Counted from the first letter of the stretch, positions 36,481 to 45,517 are shown. The stretch: DNA of 64,000 nucleotides from Streptomyces sp. RPA4-2 (GCF_012273515.2 NZ_CP050975.2:5022001-5086000), one strand, 5' to 3'. Translations and numbers: made by a program. Notes: generated by a model not told the origin, from the sequence alone.

Positions 36481-36819
36481 ATGGGCTGGGTAACCGACTG
36501 GAGTGCGCAGGCGGCCTGCCGCACTACCGATCCAGATGAACTGTTCGTTCAAGGAGCAGCGCAGAACAGGGCGAAGGCAGTGTGCACCGGATGTCCGGTA
36601 CGCACGGAGTGCCTCGCCGATGCGCTCGACAACCGCGTCGAATTCGGCGTGTGGGGTGGCATGACGGAGCGGGAGCGTCGCGCACTGCTGCGCAGGCGAC
36701 CCACCGTCACCTCGTGGCGTCGCCTGCTGGAGACCGCGCGTACGGAGTACGAGCGCGGTGCGGGCCTGCTGCCCCTCGACGAGGAAGAGGTGTACGAGCG
36801 TTACGCGGCGGTGGGCTGA
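36481..36819 (+). CDS. wblA: WhiB-family regulator WblA
   Basis: 112 residues from ATG 36481 (MGWVTDWSAQAACRTTDPDELF); upstream in-frame ATGs at 36424 and 36430 would add 17-19 residues. WhiB 4Fe-4S ligands are C32 (numbered from 36424: AAC), then CTGCPVRTEC, followed by the GVWGGMTERERR turn and a basic RRRP segment for DNA binding. The sequence matches Streptomyces WblA, a pleiotropic repressor of antibiotic production needed for sporulation (S. coelicolor SCO3579), and its context next to the PBP and ArsA genes is the same. Confidence 0.93.
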   Translation: MGWVTDWSAQAACRTTDPDELFVQGAAQNRAKAVCTGCPVRTECLADALDNRVEFGVWGGMTERERRALLRRRPTVTSWRRLLETARTEYERGAGLLPLDEEEVYERYAAVG

Positions 36820-36953
36820 GGGGTTTCCCTCGGACCACGGCTCCCGGTCACTCGGGGCGCCCCTGCGTGGCGCCCAAGGCCCGTACGGCGTCCATGGGGT
36901 GCAGCTGACCCGTGAGCCGCACGGCACCTCATGGGCCGGCATGGATGGCACAC

Positions 36954-36980
36954 GACATCAGGCGACATCAGGCGACATCA
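36954..36980. repeat. GACATCAGGC 10-bp repeat, three units
   Basis: GACATCA recurs three times at 10-bp spacing in the 255-bp spacer after wblA. No gene or hairpin identified there. Confidence 0.7.
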
Positions 36981-37074
36981 AAAGGTCACACGGGCCGCCG
37001 GGAGGCGGCCCCATGGACCCACCACAGCGGACCCGTAACGGGTGCGGACCCGTACGGGTGGTCGCGGCGCGGGC

Positions 37075-38646
37075 TCAGGCGCCGGACCCGGGCAGCTCCG
37101 GCCGATTGGCCGCGAGCCGTTCCCCGATGTTCCGCAACCCCGCGAGGTCGTGCACGTCGCCGGGCAGTGCGGCCACTTCGGCCACGGCCACCTCGGGGTG
37201 ACGCGCGGCGAAGCGGTCACGGGTGCGCTGCTCGCGGGAGAGCAGCTGCATGCGCTCGGCATGCAGCCTCAGCAGATCTGCGGTGAACTGTTCGACGGTC
37301 CGGTCGGTGGCGGTCCGACCGGTGACGGTGCGGTCGGTGTCCGTGGCGGCGGGGGAGCCTTCGACGGAACCATCGGGAGCCTCGGGAGCCTCGGGATCTG
37401 ATGACGCGGAAGCGGAGGATTCTGAACTGCCGTACGTCTCGGGAGAGTTACGAAGTCCAGCTTTCCCGCCCTCCTGATCCACAATGCGGGCCTCGTCAAG
37501 ATTTTCTTCAGCCTCGGAGTCAAGATCTTCCGTGGTGTCGGGATCAAGGTCCTCGGCCGCCGCGGCGTCGAGGTTCTCCGCGGCCGCGAGTGCCCGTTCG
37601 GCGGACAGCTGGGCGGCGCCGCTGCCGTGCACCCGGTTGAGCACCAGGCCGGCGAACGGCATGTCCTCGGCGGCCAGCCGCTCGACGAAGTACGCGGCTT
37701 CCCGCAGCGCGTCCCGCTCCGGGGCCGCCACCACCAGGAACGCCGTGCCGGGCGCCTGGAGCAGCTTGTACGTGGCGTCCGCGCGCGTACGGAAGCCGCC
37801 GAACGTGGTGTCCATCGCCGCCACGAACGTCTGCATGTCCTTGAGGAGTTGTCCCCCCAGCAGCTTGCCCAGGGTGCCGGTCATCATCGACATCCCGACG
37901 TTCAGGAACTTCATCCCCGCGCGGCCGCCCAGCTTCGCCGGGGCGGTGAGGAGCCGGATGAGCCTGCCGTCCAGGAAGGAACCGAGCCGCTTCGGGGCGT
38001 CCAGGAAGTCCAGCGCGGAGCGGGACGGGGGTGTGTCGACGACGATCAGGTCCCACTCGTCCCGGGCCCGCAGCTGCCCGAGCTTCTCCATCGCCATGTA
38101 CTCCTGCGTGCCCGCGAAGCCCGCGGAGAGCGACTGGTAGAAGGGGTTGCTCAGGATCGCGGCGGCCCGCTCGCCGTCCGCGTGCGCCTCGACGATCTCG
38201 TCGAAGGTGCGCTTCATGTCGAGCATCATGGCGTGCAGCTCGCCGCCCGCGGAGTCGTCGATGCCCTTCACCCGGCGGGGGATGTTGTCGAGCGAGTCGA
38301 TGCCCATCGACTGGGCGAGCCGGCGTGCCGGGTCGATCGTGAGCACGACCACCTTGCGGCCCCGCTCGGCCGCGCGCAGCCCCAGAGCGGCCGCCGTGGT
38401 CGTCTTGCCGACGCCGCCCGACCCGCAGCACACCACGATCCGGGTCCCGGCGTCGTCGAGCAGCGGATCGACGTCCAGGACGCGGGCGGACCCGATTCCA
38501 CGGACCGGATCTTGTTTCCGGCCCTGATCGTGGGTCCGGCCCTGATCGTGCGTCCGGGCCGGGTCGGGTGTGCGGGCGGAGTCGCCGGTACCGGAGGAGT
38601 CGCCGGTGTGGGCGGAGTCGTGGGCGCGGGCCGGGTCCGGACTCAT
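37075..38646 (-). CDS. ArsA/Get3-like ATPase (second of pair)
   Basis: 523 residues. A repetitive N terminus (THDQGR twice) precedes a deviant Walker A GSGGVGKTTTA, switch DTPPSRSALDFLD, and an unusual acidic insertion of about 110 residues (EENLDEARIVDQ ... SSESSASASSDPE) before the conserved C-terminal helix FAARHPEVAVAEVAALPGDV. Overlaps the upstream ATPase gene by 4 nt (ATGA). Mycobacterial counterparts (Rv3680, with Rv3679) form a complex related to eukaryotic Get3; tail-anchored or other membrane targeting is therefore more likely than arsenite export. Confidence 0.9.
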   Translation of the reverse strand: MSPDPARAHDSAHTGDSSGTGDSARTPDPARTHDQGRTHDQGRKQDPVRGIGSARVLDVDPLLDDAGTRIVVCCGSGGVGKTTTAAALGLRAAERGRKVVVLTIDPARRLAQSMGIDSLDNIPRRVKGIDDSAGGELHAMMLDMKRTFDEIVEAHADGERAAAILSNPFYQSLSAGFAGTQEYMAMEKLGQLRARDEWDLIVVDTPPSRSALDFLDAPKRLGSFLDGRLIRLLTAPAKLGGRAGMKFLNVGMSMMTGTLGKLLGGQLLKDMQTFVAAMDTTFGGFRTRADATYKLLQAPGTAFLVVAAPERDALREAAYFVERLAAEDMPFAGLVLNRVHGSGAAQLSAERALAAAENLDAAAAEDLDPDTTEDLDSEAEENLDEARIVDQEGGKAGLRNSPETYGSSESSASASSDPEAPEAPDGSVEGSPAATDTDRTVTGRTATDRTVEQFTADLLRLHAERMQLLSREQRTRDRFAARHPEVAVAEVAALPGDVHDLAGLRNIGERLAANRPELPGSGA

Positions 38647-39620
38647 GAGATCCCTTGCTGACGCAGTTCCTTGGCCAGTTGGTACAGGCCCGCCAGGTCC
38701 ATTCCCTCGGCGAGCAACGGGAGCTCGTGCAGCGGCAGGCCCTGTTCCGTGAGGACGGCCCGCTGCTCGCGCTCCAGGGTGTGCCGCTCGGCATACTCCT
38801 CGGCCTGCTCCAGGAGGGGGCCGACGAGCCGCTCGGCGTTCCCGCCGCGGCGGGCGCCGCCGAGTCCGGCGGCGGAGAGCGACTTGGCGACGGCACTGCG
38901 CGCCACGGCGCCCGTGAGCTCCAGGTCGGCGTCGTCGAGGAGCGCGGGCCGCACCATGTTCATGATGATCCGCCCGACCGGCAGCTTCGCCGTCCGCAGC
39001 TCGGCGATACCGTCCGCGGTCTCCTGGACGGGCATCTCCTCGAGCAGCGTCACCAAGTGCACCTCCGTCTCAGGTGACTTGAGGACGCGCATCACGGCCT
39101 GTGCCTGATTGTGTATCGGGCCGATCTTGGCGAGCCCCGCGACCTCGTTGTTGACGTTCAGGAACCGCGTGATCCGCCCGGTGGGCGGCGCGTCCATGAT
39201 GACGTAGTCGTAGGCGAACCGCCCGCTCTTGTCCTTCCTGCGCACGGCTTCGCACGCCTTCCCGGTGAGGAGGACGTCTCGGACGCCGGGCGCGATGGTG
39301 GTCGCGAAGTCGATGGCGCCGAGCTTCTTCAGGGCCCGTCCGGCGCTCCCCAGTTTGTAGAACATCTGGAGGTAGTCCAGAAGGGCCAGTTCGGGGTCTA
39401 TGGCGAGGGCGTACACCTCCCCGCCCCCCGGAGCGACGGCGATCTTCCGCTCCTCGTAGGGCAGCGCTTCTGTCTCGAAGAGCTGCGCGATGCCCTGTCT
39501 GCCCTCGACCTCGACGAGGAGAGTGCGCTTGCCCTCTGTAGCGAGGGCGAGCGCGAGGGCCGCGGCTACCGTGGTCTTGCCGGTACCGCCCTTGCCGCTG
39601 ACGACCTGGAGCCTGCTCAC
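38643..39620 (-). CDS. ArsA/Get3-like ATPase (first of pair)
   Basis: 325 residues from GTG 39620 (MSRLQVVSGKGGTGKTTVAAAL). Walker A SGKGGTGKTT, switch DAPPTGRITRFL, and a C-terminal helix LPLLAEGMDLAGLYQLAKELR. The longer frame to 39698 is unlikely: TAGGCT (minus strand 39633-39628) is 7 nt before GTG 39620 with no ribosome binding site, a leaderless pattern. It forms an operon with 37075-38646 and is divergent from the DUF4177 gene across a DnaA box (39664-39672). Confidence 0.92.
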   Translation of the reverse strand: MSRLQVVSGKGGTGKTTVAAALALALATEGKRTLLVEVEGRQGIAQLFETEALPYEERKIAVAPGGGEVYALAIDPELALLDYLQMFYKLGSAGRALKKLGAIDFATTIAPGVRDVLLTGKACEAVRRKDKSGRFAYDYVIMDAPPTGRITRFLNVNNEVAGLAKIGPIHNQAQAVMRVLKSPETEVHLVTLLEEMPVQETADGIAELRTAKLPVGRIIMNMVRPALLDDADLELTGAVARSAVAKSLSAAGLGGARRGGNAERLVGPLLEQAEEYAERHTLEREQRAVLTEQGLPLHELPLLAEGMDLAGLYQLAKELRQQGIS

Positions 39621-39663
39621 GTCTTCGAGCCTAACCAGTCCGCCGCCGGAGTACGCAGGAGGC

Positions 39664-39672
39664 TGTGGACAA
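39664..39672 (-). promoter_or_regulatory. Consensus DnaA box
   Basis: Minus-strand TTGTCCACA centred between the divergent leaderless ArsA and DUF4177 starts. Confidence 0.55.
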
Positions 39673-39715
39673 CGTGCGCGCGAGGCCCTCCGCGGCAACG
39701 GCTACAGTCGCCCAC

Positions 39716-39877
39716 ATGACCAAGTGGGAATACGCAACCGTGCCGCTGCTCGTCCATGCCACGAAGCAGATTCTGGACACCTGGGGCGAGGACGGCTGGG
39801 AGCTTGTCCAGGTCGTGCCCGGACCGAACAACCCCGAGCAACTGGTGGCCTACCTGAAGCGTGAGAGGTCGGCATGA
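39716..39877 (+). CDS. DUF4177 small protein
   Basis: 53 residues (MTKWEYATVPLLVHATKQILDTWGEDGWELVQVV), the normal size and pattern for DUF4177. No ribosome binding site; TACAGT at 39703-39708 is 7 nt before the ATG, so probably leaderless. It overlaps the RidA gene by 4 nt (ATGA), as in mycobacteria. Function unknown. Confidence 0.9.
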   Translation: MTKWEYATVPLLVHATKQILDTWGEDGWELVQVVPGPNNPEQLVAYLKRERSA

Positions 39878-40344
39878 GCGGCGCCGTCGAGTCGAAGCTC
39901 GCGGAGCTCGGGCTGACCCTGCCGGACGTCGTCCCGCCGCTGGCCGCGTACCAGCCGGCCGTGCGGTCTGGTGTGTACGTCTACACGTCCGGCCAGCTTC
40001 CGATGGTGGACGGGAAGCTTCCGGTGACCGGCAAGGTGGGCGCGGAGGTCACGGCCGAGGAGGCCAAGGACCTGGCCCGCATCTGCGCGCTGAACGCGCT
40101 GGCCGCGGTGAAGTCGGTCGCGGGCGACCTGGACCGTGTCGCGCGGGTCGTGAAGGTCGTCGGCTTCGTGGCCTCGGCCTCCGACTTCATCGGGCAGCCC
40201 GGTGTCGTGAACGGTGCCAGTGAACTGCTCGGCGCGGTTCTCGGCGACAAGGGTGTGCACGCTCGCAGTGCCGTCGGGGTGGCGGTGCTGCCGCTGGACG
40301 CGCCGGTGGAGGTCGAGATCCAGGTGGAGCTGACAGAGGCGTAG
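39874..40344 (+). CDS. RidA-family (YjgF/YER057c/UK114) protein
   Basis: 156 residues. Reactive enamine/imine deaminase-like fold with SGVYVYTSGQLPMVDGKLPVTGKVG near 33-57 and VARVVKVVGFVAS. It belongs to the longer actinobacterial RidA subgroup next to DUF4177, in which the canonical Arg is often not conserved, so deaminase activity is not assured. ATGA coupling with the preceding gene. Confidence 0.92.
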   Translation: MSGAVESKLAELGLTLPDVVPPLAAYQPAVRSGVYVYTSGQLPMVDGKLPVTGKVGAEVTAEEAKDLARICALNALAAVKSVAGDLDRVARVVKVVGFVASASDFIGQPGVVNGASELLGAVLGDKGVHARSAVGVAVLPLDAPVEVEIQVELTEA

Positions 40345-40490
40345 GCCCTCCGGGCGGACGGGGCGGGTTGTGCCCCGGGCCCAGGGTTCCTCGCCCCCGT
40401 CCTGTCCTGTCCCGTCCCTGGGGCTCCGCCCCGGACCCCGCCAAGGGGCTGCGCCCCCTGGACCCCCGCTTTGCCCGAAGGGCTCGTCCT

Positions 40491-40553
40491 CAAACGCCGG
40501 ACGGGCTGATGGTGCCGGCCTGGGCTGCGGATTTTCAGCCCGTCCGGCGTTTG
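40491..40553. terminator. 19-bp perfect inverted repeat, Streptomyces intergenic palindrome
   Basis: Left arm 40491-40509 and right arm 40535-40553 are perfect reverse complements (CAAACGCCGGACGGGCTGA and its complement). Flanking GGGGCTGCGCCCC and CTGGGGGCGGAGCCCCCAG hairpins lie on either side, within the 374-bp spacer 40345-40718. This type of palindrome cluster is dispersed in Streptomyces genomes and probably terminates the ridA transcript. Confidence 0.75.
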
Positions 40554-40718
40554 ACGACAAGGCCCTTAAGGCCGACCGGGGGTCTGGGGGCGGAGCCCCC
40601 AGAACGGACGGGTCGGGTAGGGGCGGCGGGGGCGAGGAAACTCCCCGTCGGCCCGGTGCTGGCCCTTGATCGACTCGGGCCCCTCGAACATTCGCCCGGC
40701 TCGGGATAGCCTCCGGCC

Positions 40719-41588
40719 ATGGCGAATGGGCAGTGGTATCCACCGGAATGGCCCGAACGGATCCGCGCGCTCGCGGAGGGCACGCTGACACCGGTGCCCC
40801 CCAGGCGGGCCGCCACCGTCATGCTGCTCAAGGACACCGACGCCACCCCCGTGGTGCACATGCTGCGCAGACGCACCACCATGGCCTTCGCCGGAGGCGC
40901 GTACGCGTATCCGGGCGGCGGCGTGGACCCCCGCGACGACGATCACCAGATCCGCTGGGCGGGCCCCACGCGCGCGTGGTGGGCCGACAGGCTCGGAGTC
41001 GACGAGACGTCCGCCCAGGCCGTCGTCTGCGCCGCGGTCCGCGAGACGTACGAGGAGGCCGGCGTCCTCCTGGCGGGCCCCACCCCTGACTCGGTGGTCG
41101 GCGACACCACCGGCGACGAGTGGGAGGCGGACCGCACGGCCCTGGTCGCCCGCGACCTCTCCTTCGCCGAGTTCCTCGACCGCAGGGGCCTGGTCCTCAG
41201 ATCCGACCTCCTGGGCGTCTGGACGCGCTGGATCACCCCGGAGTTCGAGACCCGCCGCTACGACACCTGGTTCTTCGTGGCCGCCCTCCCGGACGGGCAG
41301 CGCACCCGCAACGCCTCCACGGAGGCCGACCGCACCGTGTGGATCCGCCCCGCGGACGCCGCGGACGGATACGACAAGGGCGAACTCCTGATGATGCCGC
41401 CCACCGTCGCGACCCTGCGCCAGCTCATCCCGTACGACAGCGCGGCCGACGTGCTCGCCGCCGCGCCCGCCCGCGATCTGACGCCCGTCCTGGCCAGGGC
41501 CCGCCTGGAGAACGGCGAAGTGGTCCTCGCCTGGCCCGGGCACGACGAGTTCACCAAGCACGTCCCCACCGGGGGAGCCACGGCATGA
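40719..41588 (+). CDS. NUDIX hydrolase
   Basis: 289 residues. The NUDIX box is recognisable but stretched: FAGGAYAYPGGGVDPRDDD, a 45-residue insertion, then AAVRETYEEAGVLL, the REUXEEXGU helix. Related to RNU7/diphosphoinositol-like long NUDIX proteins; substrate unknown. TAGCCT (40707-40712) lies 6 nt before ATG 40719 with no ribosome binding site. The stop overlaps the MBL gene (ATGA). Confidence 0.9.
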   Translation: MANGQWYPPEWPERIRALAEGTLTPVPPRRAATVMLLKDTDATPVVHMLRRRTTMAFAGGAYAYPGGGVDPRDDDHQIRWAGPTRAWWADRLGVDETSAQAVVCAAVRETYEEAGVLLAGPTPDSVVGDTTGDEWEADRTALVARDLSFAEFLDRRGLVLRSDLLGVWTRWITPEFETRRYDTWFFVAALPDGQRTRNASTEADRTVWIRPADAADGYDKGELLMMPPTVATLRQLIPYDSAADVLAAAPARDLTPVLARARLENGEVVLAWPGHDEFTKHVPTGGATA

Positions 41589-42415
41589 CCGACGCCGCCG
41601 CCCTCCCCGGCCAGCCGCGAGGCGGGACCCTCTCCGGCCCCGCCACCCCGCGCGCCGTGAACGTGCTGGCCCCCAACGCGTCCGCGATGACCCTGGACGG
41701 CACCAACACCTGGATCGTCTCGGAGCCGGACTCCGAGCTCGCGGTGGTGATCGACCCCGGACCGCTGGACGACGTACACCTGCGCGCCGTCGTCGACACG
41801 GCCGAGAAGTCCGGGAAGCGGATCGCGCTGACCCTGCTGACGCACGGGCACCCCGATCACGCCGAGGGAGCCGCGTCGTTCGCCGAGCTGACGGGGACGA
41901 AGGTGCGGGCGCTGGACCCGGCGCTGCGGCTCGGGGACGAGGGACTGGCGCACGGCGACGTCGTCACCGTGGGCGGTCTCGAACTGCGCGTGGTCCCGAC
42001 CCCCGGACACACCGCCGACTCGCTGTGCTTCCATCTCCCGGCCGATCGGGCCGTCCTGACGGGTGACACCATCCTGGGCCGCGGTACGACCGTCGTGGCC
42101 CACCCTGACGGCCGCCTCGGCGACTATCTCGACTCGCTGCGGCGGCTGCGCTCGCTCGCGGTCGACGACGGCGTGCATACGGTCCTGCCCGGTCACGGGC
42201 CCGTGCTCGAGGACGCCCAGGGCGCCGTCGAGTTCTACCTCGCCCATCGAGCCCATCGCCTCGCCCAGGTCGAGACGGCGGTCGAGAACGGTTACGGGTC
42301 GCCGCACCAGATCGTCGCGCATGTCTACGCGGACGTGGACCGTTCGCTGTGGCCCGCCGCCGAACTCTCCGTCCGGGCGCAGCTGGACTACCTGCGGGAG
42401 CACGGCCTGATCTAG
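41585..42415 (+). CDS. MBL-fold metallo-hydrolase
   Basis: 276 residues. Metal motifs THGHPDHAEG (H-x-H-x-D-H), PTPGHTADSL, LTGDTILGRG and VLPGHGP are complete, and a C-terminal helical extension (LAQVETAVENG ... VRAQLDYLREHG) resembles LACTB2-type endoribonucleases. Translationally coupled to the NUDIX gene. The adjacency MBL-Crp is conserved in actinobacteria. Substrate not established. Confidence 0.92.
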   Translation: MTDAAALPGQPRGGTLSGPATPRAVNVLAPNASAMTLDGTNTWIVSEPDSELAVVIDPGPLDDVHLRAVVDTAEKSGKRIALTLLTHGHPDHAEGAASFAELTGTKVRALDPALRLGDEGLAHGDVVTVGGLELRVVPTPGHTADSLCFHLPADRAVLTGDTILGRGTTVVAHPDGRLGDYLDSLRRLRSLAVDDGVHTVLPGHGPVLEDAQGAVEFYLAHRAHRLAQVETAVENGYGSPHQIVAHVYADVDRSLWPAAELSVRAQLDYLREHGLI

Positions 42416-42438
42416 GGCCGTCCTGATCCAGGGCCCGT

Positions 42439-42468
42439 CGGCCGGCCACCATCCTTCGGGGCCGGCCG
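42439..42468. terminator. Hairpin between convergent genes
   Basis: CGGCCGGCC (42439-42447) and GGCCGGCCG (42460-42468), a perfect 9-bp stem with a 12-nt loop, between the MBL and nucleotidyltransferase genes. Confidence 0.6.
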
Positions 42469-42486
42469 CCCACGGCCCGGTTCTCC

Positions 42487-43293
42487 TCAGTCCGGCCGGG
42501 GGGCTTTGACGCCGTGCACGCGCGCGTACTCCTCGGCCAGCCAGGGTCCGAGATCGTCGACGTACGAGCGCAGTACGGCGATGTCGCCCGTCGGCTCGTG
42601 GCCGAGGACGGCCGCCTCCCGCAGTACGGCGGCCCGCCGCGGGTAGTACACGCCGAACGCCTCGGCCATCTCCCCCAGGTCGCTGGTCCAGCCGTTCCAG
42701 CGCGGCATGACGAGGGTGAAGCCGGTGCGTACGAGATGGCGCGACATGAAGCGCACGAGCCGCCGTCTGGCCGCCTCGGTGCCGGCACCCGCGATCCGCT
42801 CGCGCCAGCGTGGCAGGAGCAGGGCGAGGTCGCCGTTGGTCTCGCGGGCCAGGAGGGAGTCGGGGCGGTAGCGCGGCAGGTGAGCGGCTTGGTCCTCGCC
42901 CAGGAGGGGCGTACAGAGGCAGGCGACGAACCAGCCCAGGTCGTACCTCTCCAGATCGCTCAGCAGGCGCGTACGGCTCACCAGCAGCGTCCCGACGCCG
43001 TCGATCTGCGGGAACTCCTTGTCGAGCGCTTCCGTGAGCGCCCTGGCGTCCGTCCGGTCCGCCTCGGTGGGCTCCTCGCGCAGGACGAGGAACAGGTCGA
43101 GGTCGGAGCGGCCCACGCGCGCGGTGCCGCGCGGAATCGACCCGTAGAGGTACGCACTCGTCATCCGCGTCCCGTAGACGTCCGGCAGTCGGCCCCGGAC
43201 CGCGGCCACCACGGGCCGGAACGCCTCCTGGACGAGTCCCAGGGAGCCCTCGCGCGCGATGCGGCCGCGGTCGTCCAGTCCTCTGCCGTTCAC
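42487..43293 (-). CDS. Nucleotidyltransferase-domain protein
   Basis: 268 residues from GTG 43293 (MNGRGLDDRGR); ATG 43356 would add 21 Pro-rich residues. The nucleotidyltransferase signature is YGSIPRGTARVGRSDLDLFLVL (G-S-x9-D-x-D), with a further Asp region in LVSRTRLLSDLERYDLG. The C-terminal half is helical. Resembles MNT/ANT-type enzymes that adenylylate small molecules or proteins. No HEPN partner gene is next to it, so a toxin-antitoxin role is not supported. Confidence 0.83.
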   Translation of the reverse strand: MNGRGLDDRGRIAREGSLGLVQEAFRPVVAAVRGRLPDVYGTRMTSAYLYGSIPRGTARVGRSDLDLFLVLREEPTEADRTDARALTEALDKEFPQIDGVGTLLVSRTRLLSDLERYDLGWFVACLCTPLLGEDQAAHLPRYRPDSLLARETNGDLALLLPRWRERIAGAGTEAARRRLVRFMSRHLVRTGFTLVMPRWNGWTSDLGEMAEAFGVYYPRRAAVLREAAVLGHEPTGDIAVLRSYVDDLGPWLAEEYARVHGVKAPRPD

Positions 43294-43395
43294 GGGCCCA
43301 CCGTGCGGCGGCTGTCGTCCGTGGGGCGACACGCAGGGGGCCCTGCCGTTCGGCATGGCCCCCTGTGCTCAGTCATGCGCGAACCGCTGAGGCGG

Positions 43396-44070
43396 TCAGC
43401 GGGAACGCTTCGCGAGGCGCTCCACGTCCAGCAGGATCACCGCGCGGGCCTCCAGGCGCAGCCAGCCGCGGCCCGCGAAGTCGGCGAGCGCCTTGTTGAC
43501 CGTCTCGCGGGACGCGCCGACCAGTTGGGCCAGCTCCTCCTGCGTCAGGTCGTGCACGACGTGGATGCCTTCCTCCGACTGCACGCCGAAGCGGCGGGAG
43601 AGGTCCAGGAGCGCGCGGGCCACCCGGCCGGGCACGTCCGAGAAGACCAGGTCGGACATCTGGTCGTTGGTCTTGCGCAGGCGCCGGGCGACGGCGCGCA
43701 GCAGGGCGGCGGCCACCTCGGGCCGCGCGTTCAGCCAGGGCTGGAGGTCGCCGTGGCCGAGGCCCAGCAGCTTGACCTCCGTCAGCGCGCTGGCGGTCGC
43801 CGTGCGCGGGCCCGGGTCGAACAGCGAGAGCTCGCCGATCAGCTCACCGGGGCCGAGGACGGCCAGCATGTTCTCCCGGCCGTCGGGGGAGGTGCGATGG
43901 AGCTTCACCTTGCCCTCGGTGACCACGTAGAGGCGGTCTCCGGGGTCGCCCTCGTGGAAGAGAGCGTCGCCGCGTGCGAGCGTCACCTCACTCATGGAGG
44001 CGCGGAGCTCCGCGGCCTGCTCATCATCGAGCGCCGCGAAGAGCGGGGCGCGCCGCAGAACGTCGTCCAC
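43396..44070 (-). CDS. crp: Crp/Fnr-family cAMP receptor protein
   Basis: 224 residues from GTG 44070 (MDDVLRRAPLFAALDDEQ) with GGAGAGAAC upstream; this equals the known Streptomyces Crp length (S. coelicolor SCO3571). The cyclic-nucleotide domain has GELIGELSLFDPGPRTATA, and the HTH is TQEELAQLVGASRETVNKALADF. In Streptomyces Crp controls germination and antibiotic production. A sequence fitting the Crp consensus lies 91 nt upstream (44161-44174), suggesting autoregulation. Confidence 0.96.
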   Translation of the reverse strand: MDDVLRRAPLFAALDDEQAAELRASMSEVTLARGDALFHEGDPGDRLYVVTEGKVKLHRTSPDGRENMLAVLGPGELIGELSLFDPGPRTATASALTEVKLLGLGHGDLQPWLNARPEVAAALLRAVARRLRKTNDQMSDLVFSDVPGRVARALLDLSRRFGVQSEEGIHVVHDLTQEELAQLVGASRETVNKALADFAGRGWLRLEARAVILLDVERLAKRSR

Positions 44071-44160
44071 GAGTTCTCTCCTTGTCGACCTGCTCAGGGG
44101 ATCTTGCTCCCCCGTGGTACCAGGGGAGCGTGTTCCCCATCTTGCTGGACGGTCCAAACA

Positions 44161-44174
44161 GTGTGATCAGTCAC
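44161..44174. promoter_or_regulatory. Predicted Crp binding site
   Basis: GTGTGATCAGTCAC matches the pattern GTG-N6-G-N-CAC reported for Streptomyces Crp and also resembles TGTGA...TCACA half sites. It lies between divergent crp and nth. Another large inverted repeat (GGGGA-N4-GCTCCCC / GGGGAGC-N4-TCCCC) lies at about 44098-44139, within the crp leader. Confidence 0.6.
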
Positions 44175-44277
44175 AAGTCTGCCGTACGGGCGTCGCGGGC
44201 AGTGCGGCAGGGGGCCAATTGGAGGCTGATCTTCTGGGTCCGGGGCGGATGTCGGTGCTGGGCTCTACCCTGGCCGG

Positions 44278-45468
44278 GTGTCCAAATCGCCGGTGAGAGC
44301 ACAGGCCAAGGGGGCTGGGCGGGTGGTTGTACGTCGCGATTCCGCTGTGGGCGAACAGGGCCCCGATGGAAGCACGAAAACGACAAAGGCGACAGAATCG
44401 GTGCCGGTGAAACCGACGGCGAAGAAGGCGGCCAAAAAGGCGACAGCCACGACGAAGAAGGCGACGGCAACGGCCAAGAAGGTGACGGCGACGACCAAGA
44501 AGGCCACGTCCTCGAAGGCCGCGGCGAAGAAGACCGCGGCGAAGGAGACGGCTGTCGTGAAGAAGGCGGCTGCCGCGAAGTCCGTGGCCAAGAAGACGGC
44601 TGCCGTGAAGTCCGTCGCCAAGAAGGCGGCTCCCGCCAAGTCCGTGGCCAAGAAGACGGCTGCCGCCAGAGCCGTCGCCAAGAAGCCTCTCGTCGCCGAG
44701 CCGTCCACCGCCCTCGTCCGCCGAGCCCGCCGTATCAACCGCGAACTCGCCGAGGTGTACCCGTACGCCCACCCGGAACTGGATTTCGAGAACCCCTTCC
44801 AACTGGTCGTCGCCACGGTCCTGTCGGCGCAGACGACCGACCTGCGGGTGAACCAGACGACCCCGGCGCTCTTCGCCAAGTACCCCACCCCCGAGGACCT
44901 CGCCGCCGCGAACCCCGAGGAGGTCGAGGAGATCCTGCGGCCGACGGGCTTCTTCCGTGCCAAGACCAAATCGGTGATAGGGCTCTCCAGGGCGTTGGCG
45001 GAGGAGTTCGGTGGCCAGGTCCCCGGCCGTCTCGAAGACCTCGTCAAACTCCCCGGTGTGGGTCGCAAAACGGCCTTCGTGGTGCTCGGGAACGCCTTCG
45101 GACGCCCCGGCATCACCGTGGACACCCATTTCCAGCGGCTCGTACGCCGCTGGCAGTGGACCGCCGAGACGGAGCCCGACAAGATCGAGGCCGCGGTCGG
45201 CGCGCTCTTCCCGAAGAGCGAGTGGACGATGCTCTCCCACCACGTGATCTTCCACGGCCGGCGTATCTGTCACGCCCGCAAGCCGGCGTGCGGAGCGTGC
45301 CCCATCGCCCCGCTCTGCCCGGCGTACGGGGAGGGCGAGACGGACCCGGAGAAGGCGCGCAAGCTCCTGAAGTACGAGAAGGGCGGCTATCCCGGTCAGC
45401 GCCTCAACCCGCCGCAGGCCTACCTCGACGCGGGCGGCATCCCGGCACCCCCGCTGGGCGCCGGATGA
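44278..45468 (+). CDS. nth: Endonuclease III with histone H1-like Lys/Ala tail
   Basis: 396 residues, far longer than the usual 210-260. Residues about 45-137 are an Ala/Lys/Thr-rich tail with AKKTA repeats, including 10-residue units encoded by 30-bp repeats at 44581-44670. The enzyme then follows: Hh[10 protein letters not shown] with catalytic Lys264, Asp282 in TVDTHF, and the 4Fe-4S Cys pattern C-x6-C-x2-C-x5-C ([17 protein letters not shown]). Base-excision glycosylase/AP lyase for oxidised pyrimidines. GTG 44278 has TACCCT 6 nt upstream and no ribosome binding site. Confidence 0.93.
   Translation: MSKSPVRAQAKGAGRVVVRRDSAVGEQGPDGSTKTTKATESVPVKPTAKKAAKKATATTKKATATAKKVTATTKKATSSKAAAKKTAAKETAVVKKAAAAKSVAKKTAAVKSVAKKAAPAKSVAKKTAAARAVAKKPLVAEPSTALVRRARRINRELAEVYPYAHPELDFENPFQLVVATVLSAQTTDLRVNQTTPALFAKYPTPEDLAAANPEEVEEILRPTGFFRAKTKSVIGLSRALAEEFGGQVPGRLEDLVKLPGVGRKTAFVVLGNAFGRPGITVDTHFQRLVRRWQWTAETEPDKIEAAVGALFPKSEWTMLSHHVIFHGRRICHARKPACGACPIAPLCPAYGEGETDPEKARKLLKYEKGGYPGQRLNPPQAYLDAGGIPAPPLGAG
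44581..44687 (+). repeat. 30-bp coding tandem repeat in nth
   Basis: Three full 30-bp units (44581-44610, 44611-44640, 44641-44670) and a partial fourth, each encoding a decapeptide of the form [10 protein letters not shown]. Confidence 0.9.
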
Positions 45469-45517
45469 CGGCGCGCACGACACCGGCCGGTGTGGGGAGA
45501 ACGGAACGGGGGTGGCT

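Noticed and set aside
42487..43293. Nucleotidyltransferase as MNT antitoxin of a toxin-antitoxin pair
   Set aside because: No HEPN-type partner adjacent; the neighbours are core genes.
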